DNA from: Acinetobacter brisouioides
GTDB taxonomy: Bacteria; Pseudomonadota; Gammaproteobacteria; Pseudomonadales; Moraxellaceae
Assembly (NCBI RefSeq): GCF_004331075.1
Contig: NZ_SJNX01000001.1
Location: 521,810 to 585,809 of the forward strand
DNA length: 64,000 nucleotides
Reading direction: 5' to 3'
The position numbers and the translations under genes are program-made. The first letter of the stretch is position 1; every line of letters starts with the position of its first letter. Under the pieces are notes generated by a model. The model was not told the origin of the DNA. It saw only the letters and a list, made by a program, of their open reading frames with translations, and searched no databases. Below, one piece after another: positions 17,180-25,576 of the stretch.

Positions 17180-17728
17180 ATGGTTAAACAACTATTGCAA
17201 TCTTGGTTGCCTTCGCCCGAACGAGTTTCCTCTATGAAAATGATGAAATTGTTTGGTAAGCATACGGCCAACCCTGTGCTGTGGTATGTCAACCGCAAAT
17301 CGATCTGTAAAGCGATTTTTATTGGTTCATTCTTCGGCTTACTTCCTATTCCTTTTCATAGCATATTCATTGTTCTTGCTGTATTGCTCCTCGAAATTAA
17401 TTTGCCCGTCAGCTTAGCTTTGGCATGGTTGAGCAACCCATTTACACTAGTTCCCATTTTATATACTGGATTTTGGTTCGGGGCTAGAATCTATCAGGTA
17501 CACATGATCGACAAAGCCATGTTGATGGGCGTCATGCACCAGCTTGTGAACTGGATTGAGCATTTTGGACATGGGCATATTGATTTTAGTTTAGCCAAAA
17601 TCCTTCTGACAGGTTTGATTGTTGAAGCATTACTGGTCGCTATCGTTCTCTATATCGTAACGCTCGTACTTTGGCGTTGGAGCGTGATTCGCACTTGGCA
17701 TAAACGCCACAATAAATCCCAACTTTAA
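17180..17728 (+). CDS. DUF2062 membrane protein
   Basis: The 182-residue protein carries the DUF2062 pattern: an early SICKAIFIGSFFGLLPIPFHS segment, a central hydrophobic helix, and the WLSNPFTLVPILYTGFWFGA segment, then a C-terminal transmembrane helix (about 150-172). The family is of unknown function. It converges with the nucleosidase gene, with only 5 nt between stops. The 344-nt gap upstream is AT-rich and contains no coding sequence. Confidence 0.8.
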   Translation: MVKQLLQSWLPSPERVSSMKMMKLFGKHTANPVLWYVNRKSICKAIFIGSFFGLLPIPFHSIFIVLAVLLLEINLPVSLALAWLSNPFTLVPILYTGFWFGARIYQVHMIDKAMLMGVMHQLVNWIEHFGHGHIDFSLAKILLTGLIVEALLVAIVLYIVTLVLWRWSVIRTWHKRHNKSQL

Positions 17729-17733
17729 TTTTT

Positions 17734-18486
17734 CTACAATTCCGCTAAATAATGCTGCACAACTTTAAATACAAAGTCCTGACATGCCTGTCCTGTTTCT
17801 GCATTATAAGCTTGCTGATTGGTTAAATTATTGGAGATGACTCGTATCGCCAAAAAAGGCACCTGAAACTGGGCAGCAACTTGTGCCACAGAAGCACCTT
17901 CCATTTCTTCAGTGACTGTGCCATAAGCCTCTCGAAAAAAAGCAATTCGATCTAGTTCATTATTCCAGACATCTGCCGAACCAATGATACCTTCTACCAC
18001 TTGCCCAGCCGTATAGTGTTGCCGAACGTTCTGTGCCGCAGCAAGTAATGCAGGGTCTGCATAAAAATGTCGAATCGCAATCGGTTCAGGATCTGTTTCA
18101 TCTTCTGCTAAAACATCAAAGGCTTCTCGCCACGCTAAAGCATCAGCACCTTCACCAAGTGCTTTTTTGGGTGTTTTAAATGCACCAATATTACAAACAG
18201 CTCGCCCAAGCACGAGATCAAATACATTTAATGCAGGATCATGCCCACCCGATGTTCCCTGATTAATAATGGCACAGGGCTGATATTTCAAAATCGCAAT
18301 TGCCGTTGCTGCAGCAGAATTGGTCATCCCCATACGGGTTTTGGAAATAATCACTGGCAAGCCTTGATAATGCCCCTTCCAAAACACCCAACCACCGACA
18401 GTTTCCATTTCAACATGGGTCAATTGACTGGCAAGGTGTTCACATTCGACTGGAAGCGCACCTTGAATAATCAGTGGATATCGCAT
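17734..18486 (-). CDS. MTAN-like purine nucleosidase with altered base-specificity residue
   Basis: The 250-residue PNP/UDP-family protein would be labelled 5'-methylthioadenosine/S-adenosylhomocysteine nucleosidase. The N-terminal Glu14 aligns with the catalytic Glu12 of E. coli MTAN, and the EMEGASVAQVA segment binds the ribose. At the position where MTAN has the catalytic Asp in the ISD motif, this protein has Asn (ISNN, Asn219). In this superfamily Asp favours 6-aminopurines and Asn favours 6-oxopurines, so the substrate may differ. The start at 18486 is chosen for the GGAGGG site upstream; the longer frame would run into the mrp terminator. Confidence 0.75.
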   Translation of the reverse strand: MRYPLIIQGALPVECEHLASQLTHVEMETVGGWVFWKGHYQGLPVIISKTRMGMTNSAAATAIAILKYQPCAIINQGTSGGHDPALNVFDLVLGRAVCNIGAFKTPKKALGEGADALAWREAFDVLAEDETDPEPIAIRHFYADPALLAAAQNVRQHYTAGQVVEGIIGSADVWNNELDRIAFFREAYGTVTEEMEGASVAQVAAQFQVPFLAIRVISNNLTNQQAYNAETGQACQDFVFKVVQHYLAEL

Positions 18487-18501
18487 CGCAATCCCTCCAT
18501 T

Positions 18502-18528
18502 AAAAAAGCCCGATGCAAACATCAGGCT
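18502..18528 (-). terminator. Terminator between mrp and the nucleosidase gene
   Basis: Read on the minus strand, AGCCTGATG and CATCGGGCT form a 9-bp stem with one G-U pair and a 4-nt loop, followed by six T. It lies 8 nt after the mrp stop and ends about 15 nt before the nucleosidase start codon, so read-through may be partial. Confidence 0.8.
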
Positions 18529-18536
18529 TCAAGCGA

Positions 18537-19802
18537 TTAAAAAATACGATTTTGATCTTTATCAGTTTTTGGTAATTTTTCAATGCATTTTAAAAGTTGC
18601 TCGGCAATCGCCATATAACTGTCATGGGCATCATCCATCGCCACTACACTTGGTTCACCTTTATCGGCATTTTCACGAATTTGCGCATTTAAAGGCAAAC
18701 GCCCCAAGAGTGGAATATGATATTGCTCAGAAATTTTATCACCACCACCAACCCCAAAAATCCGCTCTTCAAAACCACAGTTTGAACAGATATGCGTTGA
18801 CATGTTTTCAACCACGCCCAATACAGGAATCTGCATACGGTTGAATAACTCAATTCCTTTGGTCGCATCGAGTAGCGCAACATTTTGCGGAGTTGTCACA
18901 ATTACTGCGCCAGAGACTGGAATGCGCTGTGCTAAAGTGAGTTGAATATCACCTGTTCCTGGTGGCATATCAATCATCAATACATCGAGTTCAGGCCACA
19001 AGGTTTGGTTAAACAGTTGCATTAAAGCACCCGTTGCTTTTGGCCCACGCCAAGCGACTGGCGTATTATTGTCCCCTGTTAAATGCCCAATCGACAACAC
19101 TGGCATTCCATAAGCATCTAAAGGTACAAACTGTTCATTTTCAATCAGTGGAGTTTGCCCAGCATTGCCCAGCATTGTTGGAATACTTGGCCCATAAATA
19201 TCGGCATCCAGTACACCCACCTTTAAGCCGAGTTTTTGCAACCCCAACGCCAGATTGACGGTTGTCGTCGATTTTCCTACACCACCTTTACCAGAAGACA
19301 CCAAAATCACATGTTGAATACGTGGATGCTTCGGTACATCGCGCTGTTGTGGTGCAGCTTTTTGAATCGGAGGATTATTTGGGTCTGCTTCTACTGGCTC
19401 AGGTTTTGCCGAGGCATCGACTACAGGGGGTAAATTGCCCGCTTCAGTTTTGGGTTGTGATGAACAGCTATGCTCTGATTCACCATGCTGCTGACTGCCA
19501 CAACCACTTGCAGCTTGCCCTGTTTTTTGCTGAATCACATGTAAATTCAGTTCCTGAATGCCACATTTTTCGAGGGCATCTGCCAGTTCATCATGAATTT
19601 GCTGTAATTGTTCAGCTTCGCTCGGGTGTGTGTTGATGGTGAGTTGTAAAATCTGGCCTTGTAAATTGACCTGACTAATCCGATCTTTGAGTAAATTTTC
19701 AGAATTTGGCAAACAGTAATTTTGGAGGACTTTCTGGATCTCTTCTTCTTTGACCTCTTGTGACGGGGCAAATTTTGCTTTTAACGAAGAAAACCAAGAC
19801 AT
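18537..19802 (-). CDS. apbC: Mrp/ApbC iron-sulfur carrier ATPase
   Basis: This 421-residue P-loop ATPase delivers Fe-S clusters to target proteins. It has an N-terminal MIP18/DUF59-like domain (about 20-95), a low-complexity linker (about 97-160), then the deviant Walker A GKGGVGKSTT (171-180), a Walker B-type LMIDMPPGTGD, and the CxxC pair Cys339/Cys342 that holds the bridging cluster in dimers. The linker contains two Cys and two His (Cys101, Cys113) not needed by the family. The start at 19802 has GGAG upstream; the longer frame adds 29 residues of unconvincing sequence. It is divergent from metG. Confidence 0.93.
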   Translation of the reverse strand: MSWFSSLKAKFAPSQEVKEEEIQKVLQNYCLPNSENLLKDRISQVNLQGQILQLTINTHPSEAEQLQQIHDELADALEKCGIQELNLHVIQQKTGQAASGCGSQQHGESEHSCSSQPKTEAGNLPPVVDASAKPEPVEADPNNPPIQKAAPQQRDVPKHPRIQHVILVSSGKGGVGKSTTTVNLALGLQKLGLKVGVLDADIYGPSIPTMLGNAGQTPLIENEQFVPLDAYGMPVLSIGHLTGDNNTPVAWRGPKATGALMQLFNQTLWPELDVLMIDMPPGTGDIQLTLAQRIPVSGAVIVTTPQNVALLDATKGIELFNRMQIPVLGVVENMSTHICSNCGFEERIFGVGGGDKISEQYHIPLLGRLPLNAQIRENADKGEPSVVAMDDAHDSYMAIAEQLLKCIEKLPKTDKDQNRIF

Positions 19803-20100
19803 GTTTGACTCCAACAGGAAAGATAATGGGTTTAGTTTAACTGTAATTGCAGATAAGTTTAAGTCAACTTTATTGATAGCCATGATCAATATGACTGGTA
19901 AAAAGTCGAAGATTTTATTTCAGGTTTTAAGGTGATGATTTCGCTTAATCTTTAATTTGAAAAGAATTCACCGCCTAGATCAATAAAGTTCTATATACTC
20001 ACGCACAGTCCTCACCAAATGCGCAGACAAAGCGTTGCTTTGTTTTCCCGCGCTCAGGTACAATCTTTTGCTTGTAAATACGAATGAGAGAACAACTTCC

Positions 20101-22161
20101 GTGCGTAAAATTTTAGTCACAAATGCCCTTCCTTATGCCAATGGTCCAATTCATATGGGTCACTTACTCGGTTATATCCAAGCAGATATATGGGTTCGTG
20201 CCATGCGTGCATTAGGTCATGAAGTGACTTATGTCTGTGCGGATGATGCTCATGGTACTGCCATCATGCTACGTGCCGAGGCCAATGGCATTACCCCAGA
20301 ACAACAAATTGCCAATGTACAAAAAGAACATGAACGTGATTTTGCAGGTTTTGGCATTAGCTTTGACCACTATGACTCAACCCATAGCGACACCAACAAA
20401 GCACGCTCTCAAGAAATTTATGTCAAAAACCGTGAAGCAGGCAACATCGCGATTCGCCCTGTCAGCCAGTTATTTGACCCAGAAAAACAAATGTTCCTGT
20501 CTGACCGATTTATTAAAGGCACATGCCCAAAATGTAAAGCGGAAGACCAGTATGGCGACTCATGTGAAGTCTGCGGTACAACTTATAACGCAACTGAACT
20601 GCTCAACCCACGTTCTACGCTAAGTGGAGCAACGCCTGTTGAAAAGTCATCTGACCATTATTTCTTTAAGCTGCCAAATTTCTCAGAATATTTGCAGCAA
20701 TGGACACGTGACCAAGGTCGTTTGCCTGTTTCAATTGCCAACAAACTGGATGAATGGTTCGAAGCAGGTTTAGCCGATTGGGATATTTCGCGTGATGCGC
20801 CGTATTTCGGTTTTGAAATTCCAGATGCGCCGAACAAATACTTCTATGTCTGGGTGGATGCACCAATTGGTTATATGTCGAGTTTTGAAAACTACATTAA
20901 AACCAAACGCCCAGACTTAAACTTCAATGACTACTGGAAAAAAGACAGTGAAAATGAAGTTTATCACTTCATTGGCAAAGACATTGTTTACTTCCATGCG
21001 TTGTTCTGGCCTGCAATGCTGAAAGGCGCCAACTACCGCACACCAACAGGTTTATTCGTGAATGGTTTCTTGACTGTCAATGGTCAGAAAATGTCGAAAT
21101 CACGTGGCACATTCATTAAAGCTGAGACCTATTTACAGCATTTAAACCCTGAATATTTACGTTACTACTTTGCATCAAAACTTTCCGATAAAGTTGAAGA
21201 TTCAGATTTGAACTTGGATGACTTCATTCAAAAAGTGAACTCTGACCTTGTGGGTAAAGTGGTGAATATTGCCAGCCGTTGTGCGAAGTTTATTAACACC
21301 AAATTTGACAATACCTTATCTAATGAATGCGCCGAATCTGATTTAGTACAAAGCTTTATTGATGCAGGTGACTCAATTGCCAAGGCTTATGAAGCACGCG
21401 AGTTTTCAGCCGCGATTCGTGAAATCATGGCATTGGCTGACCGTGCTAACCAATATATCGATGAGAAAAAACCGTGGGCTTTGGCGAAGCAAGAAGGTCA
21501 AGAACAACAAGTGCATGATGTCTGCTCTGTCGGGATTAACTTGTTCCGTCAATTGGCAGTTTACCTTGCACCAGTCTTGCCTGAATTGGCGAATCAAGTG
21601 CAAGCGTTCTTAAAACTCGACAGCTTTAACTTTGAATCACGTAAAACAATTTTAGTTGGGCATGAAATTGCAGATTTCCAACCACTCATGCAACGTGTTG
21701 ATCCAAAAGCAGTTGCAGCGATGGTGGATGCATCTAAAGAATCTTTAGGTGCGCCTGCAGCTGAACCAGCAAAAGCTGAAAAGAAAAAAGAAAAAGCTAA
21801 AGAGAAAAAAGCTGAACCGAAAATTGGTGAAGCAGACATCATCGGCATTGAAGATTTTATCAAGATCGACCTTCGTGTAGCAAAAGTTTTGGAAGCTGCA
21901 ACCGTTGAAGGTTCGGACAAACTTCTTCAACTGACTTTAGATGCTGGCGAAGCTGAACCACGTAACGTATTTAGTGGTATTCGTGAGTTTTATGCACCTG
22001 AAGACCTGAAAGATAAGCTGGTTGTATTGGTTGCCAACCTTACACCACGCAAAATGCGTTTTGGTATTTCTAACGGTATGGTTCTAGCAGCGGGTAATGG
22101 CGAAGGGGTTTGGGTGATTTCACCTGAATCTGGCGCGAAACCAGGTGATAAAGTGTCTTAA
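20101..22161 (+). CDS. metG: Methionyl-tRNA synthetase
   Basis: This 686-residue class I synthetase has the HIGH-type motif HMGH near residue 20, a zinc knuckle (CPKC ... CEVCG, about 145-165), the KMSKS loop, and a C-terminal OB-fold tRNA-binding domain (from about 580). A Lys/Glu-rich linker joins catalytic and OB domains. The start is the GTG at 20101, which gives the conserved [20 protein letters not shown] beginning; the in-frame upstream extension is not conserved-looking. Confidence 0.97.
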   Translation: MRKILVTNALPYANGPIHMGHLLGYIQADIWVRAMRALGHEVTYVCADDAHGTAIMLRAEANGITPEQQIANVQKEHERDFAGFGISFDHYDSTHSDTNKARSQEIYVKNREAGNIAIRPVSQLFDPEKQMFLSDRFIKGTCPKCKAEDQYGDSCEVCGTTYNATELLNPRSTLSGATPVEKSSDHYFFKLPNFSEYLQQWTRDQGRLPVSIANKLDEWFEAGLADWDISRDAPYFGFEIPDAPNKYFYVWVDAPIGYMSSFENYIKTKRPDLNFNDYWKKDSENEVYHFIGKDIVYFHALFWPAMLKGANYRTPTGLFVNGFLTVNGQKMSKSRGTFIKAETYLQHLNPEYLRYYFASKLSDKVEDSDLNLDDFIQKVNSDLVGKVVNIASRCAKFINTKFDNTLSNECAESDLVQSFIDAGDSIAKAYEAREFSAAIREIMALADRANQYIDEKKPWALAKQEGQEQQVHDVCSVGINLFRQLAVYLAPVLPELANQVQAFLKLDSFNFESRKTILVGHEIADFQPLMQRVDPKAVAAMVDASKESLGAPAAEPAKAEKKKEKAKEKKAEPKIGEADIIGIEDFIKIDLRVAKVLEAATVEGSDKLLQLTLDAGEAEPRNVFSGIREFYAPEDLKDKLVVLVANLTPRKMRFGISNGMVLAAGNGEGVWVISPESGAKPGDKVS

Positions 22162-22177
22162 GATTAAGTTCTTAAAA

Positions 22178-22208
22178 GAAAAGCCTCTACTGATGTAGGG
22201 GCTTTTTA
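22178..22208 (+). terminator. Terminator of metG
   Basis: Stem AAAGCCTCTAC / GTAGGGGCTTT with one G-U pair, a TGAT loop and a T-run lies 16 nt after the metG stop. Confidence 0.88.
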
Positions 22209-22260
22209 TTTTCTCACTCCACCGCTCCCTAAAGAAGCAGGAGTTTTGGATAGGTTTTAA

Positions 22261-22285
22261 GTTACTTTTGTACAAGCAAAATTAA
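22261..22285. repeat. Palindromic repeat, left flank of the DUF4145 gene
   Basis: GTTACTTTTG, a 6-nt spacer and CAAAATTAAG form a degraded palindrome. The same arrangement (GTTACTTTTG, 6 nt, CAAAAGTAAG) recurs in intact form at 23194-23219 on the other side of the DUF4145 gene. Confidence 0.6.
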
Positions 22286-22357
22286 GTTTGTTTATAGATT
22301 AATTAACCACAAAGTGTATTATTGAAATAAATCAAATTATTTAATAACTAGATAACA

Positions 22358-23098
22358 ATGAAGCATTTCTTAGTTCATAACTGTAATTTCTGTGGTGCAA
22401 AAAACATCCGTTTTGATGTTCTTACTACTACAATGCATCAATCACCATATGATTCTAGTGCCACTTATTGGCAAGCTTTTTGCCAATGTAGTCATTGTAA
22501 AAAGGGCTGCGTTCTAGCTATTCATGGAGGACCTAATTTTCATATTTTAAATAGAATAACTCATATTGAATCTTACCCGAATTTATGCATCTTGGATAAA
22601 ACCAATATCAGTGACCATTTCAAAATTTTTAAAATTATTATTCCCCCGAATACAAAGCAGGTGGAATGTCCTAAATATGTTCCTGAAAATATCCAAAATA
22701 TTTTCGATGAAGCTACAAAATGTCTATCAGTTAATTGTTATGTCGCAAGTGGTGCAATGTTTCGGCTCTGTCTCGATCTCGCCAGTAAAAATTTATTAGA
22801 AAAATGGATATGTGAGAATTCATCAAATGTAAATCAGCCAAATAAAGACCAAAAAGAAAAATTATATAATCGGATTAACTTTTTAATTTCAGAAAATGTT
22901 ATTCCCAAAAGACTTAAAGAGCTTGCCCATTGTATTCGATTAGATGGAAACGATTCAGCGCATGATGGAACAACAGGCGAACATGAAGCTTTAGATTGTT
23001 TAGATTTTACAGAAGCTCTATTAACTGAAATTTATACATTAACGGAACAAATAAATGAAGCCAATAGAAGAAGACTCGAACGCCGCTCTAAATCTTAA
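22358..23098 (+). CDS. DUF4145 domain protein with N-terminal zinc ribbon
   Basis: The 246-residue protein has a four-cysteine zinc-ribbon pattern (Cys9, Cys12, Cys44, Cys47) and a C-terminal helical region (about 105-225) with VPENIQNIFDEATKCLSVNCYVASGAMFRLCL, then a LDGNDSAHDG segment, both typical of DUF4145. The family has no established biochemical role; members occur beside restriction and other defence genes and as stand-alone cargo. This gene is visibly more AT-rich than its neighbours, stands alone between metG and a hydrolase gene, and is flanked by related palindromic repeats, which suggests acquisition by transfer. Confidence 0.7.
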   Translation: MKHFLVHNCNFCGAKNIRFDVLTTTMHQSPYDSSATYWQAFCQCSHCKKGCVLAIHGGPNFHILNRITHIESYPNLCILDKTNISDHFKIFKIIIPPNTKQVECPKYVPENIQNIFDEATKCLSVNCYVASGAMFRLCLDLASKNLLEKWICENSSNVNQPNKDQKEKLYNRINFLISENVIPKRLKELAHCIRLDGNDSAHDGTTGEHEALDCLDFTEALLTEIYTLTEQINEANRRRLERRSKS

Positions 23099-23145
23099 AA
23101 TTTAATATTAATCCGATCACATGACCCGTGACATGGATGTCACCC

Positions 23146-23259
23146 GTTCGTTAGGGGCATACGGACGTGCCCTCTAACGAACAACAGGGTTTTGTTACTT
23201 TTGCCCAGTCAAAAGTAAGGGGGAAGGAACTTCTACTTAAAATAATCACTCCCCCTTTT
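23146..23259. repeat. Composite palindromic intergenic repeat, right flank of the DUF4145 gene
   Basis: Three hairpins follow each other. A 14-15-bp imperfect stem GTTCGTTAGGGGCA / TGCCCTCTAACGAAC spans 23146-23182. A perfect 9-bp stem TTACTTTTG / CAAAAGTAA spans 23195-23218. AAGGGGGA / TCCCCCTT followed by TTTT spans 23217-23259 and may act as a terminator. The arrangement looks like a dispersed palindromic (REP/MITE-like) element. Confidence 0.65.
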
Positions 23260-23391
23260 ATAAGATAAGAAATACTGCGTTTTTAGATTCATACGCATTT
23301 TCGCTTCATTTACACAAACTAAAAAAGATGAAAAATATTTTCCCACGTGCTAAAAAATAAACACCATAAATAAATCAAAAAATACACCCAA

Positions 23392-24360
23392 ATGAAAAAA
23401 CTACTCGCCTCAGCTCTACTCTGCTCAAGTTTCATCAGCCTTTCTACCTTCGCCACTTCCCCCACTGCTCCAATCGAGCAACACAAACAAGTGGCAGGCT
23501 ACTACCAATATCAGTCAGGTCAAACCCAAATTACAGCACTACTTGATGGTACAAACTATATTTCACCCAGCTTATTTAAAGGGCTTTCAGAGCAACAAAT
23601 CCATGAAAGCCTAAAGAAATATTATGCAGACCAAGCCAAAGGCATACAAACTTCCATCAATGCCTTTCTGGTCAATACAGATCATTCTCTGGTGTTAGTC
23701 GATAGTGGTGCTGCCAGTTGTTTTGGGTCACATTTAGGTTCGGTTTTAAGCAACTTAAAAGCATCGGGCTACAAACCTGAACAGATCAATACCATTTTGC
23801 TAACCCATCTCCACCCTGACCATGTCTGTGGGATTAGTAAAAATGGCATCGCCAATTTCCCAAATGCAACCGTCTATGTCTCAAATACCGAAGCCAATTA
23901 CTGGCTTAATCCTGAACAGATCAAAAAACTTCCGCAAACACAACAGGCAGGCTATTTAGCCACCGTTGAAAAAATCAAACAGGCGATTACCCCTTATCAA
24001 GCCAAACAACGCTTTAAAACCTACAAACTGGGTGATCAGATTCAGGATTTTAAAGTGATTAGTACTCCTGGGCATACGCCAGGGCATTTTAGTTATGAAC
24101 TCAAAACCTCAAATGAAACTATTGTTTTTATTGGTGATATTGTGCATTCACACACCATACAGTTCGATCATCCTGCAACAGCGATTGGCTATGATGTTGA
24201 TCCTAAACAAGCTGTGGCAACGCGGTTAAAGCAATTTGCCGAGTATGCTAAAAATGGGCAAACCATTGCCGCTCCACATTTACCTTTCCCAGGAATTGGG
24301 CATATTTATTCTGCTGATGGAAAAAGTTATCAGTGGATTCCCGTACATTTTAAAGATTAA
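23392..24360 (+). CDS. Periplasmic metallo-beta-lactamase-fold hydrolase
   Basis: The 322-residue protein has a signal peptide (about 1-22, cleavage near STFA). The two-metal site is complete: THLHPDH with His139, His141, Asp143, His144, then His228 (TPGH), Asp249 (IGDIVH) and His296. Spacing resembles the methyl-parathion-hydrolase and AHL-lactonase branch of the superfamily rather than true beta-lactamases. A lactone or ester substrate is plausible, but specificity cannot be read from the sequence. It is a single gene, convergent with a small lipoprotein gene. Confidence 0.85.
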   Translation: MKKLLASALLCSSFISLSTFATSPTAPIEQHKQVAGYYQYQSGQTQITALLDGTNYISPSLFKGLSEQQIHESLKKYYADQAKGIQTSINAFLVNTDHSLVLVDSGAASCFGSHLGSVLSNLKASGYKPEQINTILLTHLHPDHVCGISKNGIANFPNATVYVSNTEANYWLNPEQIKKLPQTQQAGYLATVEKIKQAITPYQAKQRFKTYKLGDQIQDFKVISTPGHTPGHFSYELKTSNETIVFIGDIVHSHTIQFDHPATAIGYDVDPKQAVATRLKQFAEYAKNGQTIAAPHLPFPGIGHIYSADGKSYQWIPVHFKD

Positions 24361-24372
24361 GACAAATCTCTT

Positions 24373-24406
24373 AGTCCTGAAATAGGTAGATACTTATTTC
24401 AGGACT
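24373..24406. repeat. Perfect 12-bp inverted repeat between convergent genes
   Basis: AGTCCTGAAATA and TATTTCAGGACT form a perfect stem with a 10-nt loop, placed 12 nt after the hydrolase stop and 13 nt from the end of the lipoprotein gene. Neither side has a good T-run, so it is either a Rho-assisted or 3'-end-stabilising hairpin. Confidence 0.7.
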
Positions 24407-24418
24407 GGACAAATAAAG

Positions 24419-24583
24419 TTACGGTTTGTTGACTGCACTTAACTGATAGTCTTGTTGATACACAGGAATACCTGCAATGCTTCGTGCATAGTAATTGGGC
24501 TGAGTTTTGATAGGCTGTTTTAGCTCACATCCTGTAAGCACAAATAAACTCATCGCTACACAGAGTATGGATATTGTCTTCAT
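24419..24583 (-). CDS. Small lipoprotein (54 aa), unknown function
   Basis: This 54-residue ORF begins MKTISILCVAMSLFVLTGC, a lipoprotein signal with lipobox LTGC (Cys19 lipidated). The mature 36 residues (ELKQPIKTQPNYYARSIAG, then IPVYQQDYQLS) are Tyr/Gln-rich with no known domain. An AGAGGA ribosome-binding site lies 8 nt before the ATG. It converges with the hydrolase gene and shares the inverted repeat at 24373-24406. Confidence 0.75.
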   Translation of the reverse strand: MKTISILCVAMSLFVLTGCELKQPIKTQPNYYARSIAGIPVYQQDYQLSAVNKP

Positions 24584-24905
24584 GAGCATATCCTCTTTGT
24601 TGTTTTATTCTAAATTAGCACTTTATTTGCAAAATGTTTTAAAAAATATATTTCAATTTGTGAAGAAACTTATTCTAAGATACTTAAAATCAGCAATAAA
24701 AAGATCAGCTTATTTTTAATATTAAATATCTTTAAGAAGAGCTTATATTCATCATAAAGCCTTTCATCTTATCTTCAGATGATGGATACATTCATCTTAC
24801 TCCCTAAAGCAAATTTATTTATTGCCCACCCCTGATGATGTCAGCTGATTTTAGGCATAAAAAAAGCCTATTGATAAACAATAAGCTTTTTTTAAATTCT
24901 TGAGA
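24584..24905. other. Intergenic gap without a gene
   Basis: This 322-nt AT-rich stretch holds the ribosome-binding site and presumably the promoter of the small lipoprotein gene at its left end and the LysE terminator (24859-24895) at its right end. I see no coding sequence in either strand. Confidence 0.7.
24859..24895 (-). terminator. Terminator of the LysE-family gene at 24906
   Basis: A stem of AAAAAAAGC(C)TATTG with CAATAAGCTTTTTTT, an unpaired C and a short A-rich loop, lies just beyond the stop codon on the minus strand and ends in a T-run in that direction. Confidence 0.85.
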
Positions 24906-25541
24906 TTACTTCATACCAAAAATCAGTTTTAGCCCAAGCAAAGTCATCACCCCACCCGCAACGCGGTCAAAAATAGCTTTGGATTTTAAATACACTTTAC
25001 GCGGTGCTTCAGCTGAAAGCACCATAGCGACCAGTGAATACCAACCTGCATCAATAAAAAAGCACAATACAGGCAAAACCACATAGTAATACGTTGGAAT
25101 TTCTTTGGGTAACAAGGCAGTAAAAATACTGGCAAGGACAATCGCAATTTTAGGATTGCTGAGTTGTGTGATCAGCCCTAAACGATAGGCTTGAGCATAG
25201 CTCATTTTCTGGGCTGTATCCTGCTCAGTCTGCATTGGCTCTTTCGCATGTCGAATAATTTTAAATGCGATCCATAGCAAATACAGACCACCACACACTT
25301 TTAAAATCAAATATGCCGATGGCACAGCCAATAAAATGGCTTGCAAGCCCATGACCGCAAGTAAACCAAATAGTGCTGCACCTGTTCCAGTGCCCAAAGC
25401 CGTAAATAAGCCATGCTTCCGTGAAATTGCAATGGAGTTTTTTGCCACATAAATAAAGGTTGGACCTGGGCTAATCGCACCTAACATTAATGCGACTGCA
25501 ATCGGAAAAAGCGACCACAAACTATTCACGACAGCACCCAT
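24906..25541 (-). CDS. LysE/RhtB-family amino-acid exporter (2 of 3 in window)
   Basis: The 211-residue membrane protein has about six hydrophobic segments, the signature ISPGPTFIYVAKNSI near residues 24-38 and the mid-protein QLSNPKIAIVLASIF motif, all typical of LysE/RhtB exporters. The substrate is unknown. It lies 35 nt after the methyltransferase gene on the same strand, so the two may share a transcript. Confidence 0.87.
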   Translation of the reverse strand: MGAVVNSLWSLFPIAVALMLGAISPGPTFIYVAKNSIAISRKHGLFTALGTGTGAALFGLLAVMGLQAILLAVPSAYLILKVCGGLYLLWIAFKIIRHAKEPMQTEQDTAQKMSYAQAYRLGLITQLSNPKIAIVLASIFTALLPKEIPTYYYVVLPVLCFFIDAGWYSLVAMVLSAEAPRKVYLKSKAIFDRVAGGVMTLLGLKLIFGMK

Positions 25542-25576
25542 TTACTGACCAACAAAGGCGGCTATTTTAGCAGAAT

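Noticed and set aside
20035-20100. N-terminal extension of metG
   Set aside because: The conserved MetG N-terminus begins at the GTG at 20101; the extension has no family character.
22358-23391. Insertion sequence or transposon around the DUF4145 gene
   Set aside because: No transposase, no clear terminal inverted repeats at the gene borders and no target-site duplication found; only short palindromic repeats are present.
23392-24360. True beta-lactamase for the MBL-fold gene
   Set aside because: The metal-site spacing and the Asp/His set resemble lactonase/parathion-hydrolase-type enzymes. No class B1-B3 beta-lactamase signature was seen, so antibiotic resistance is not claimed.
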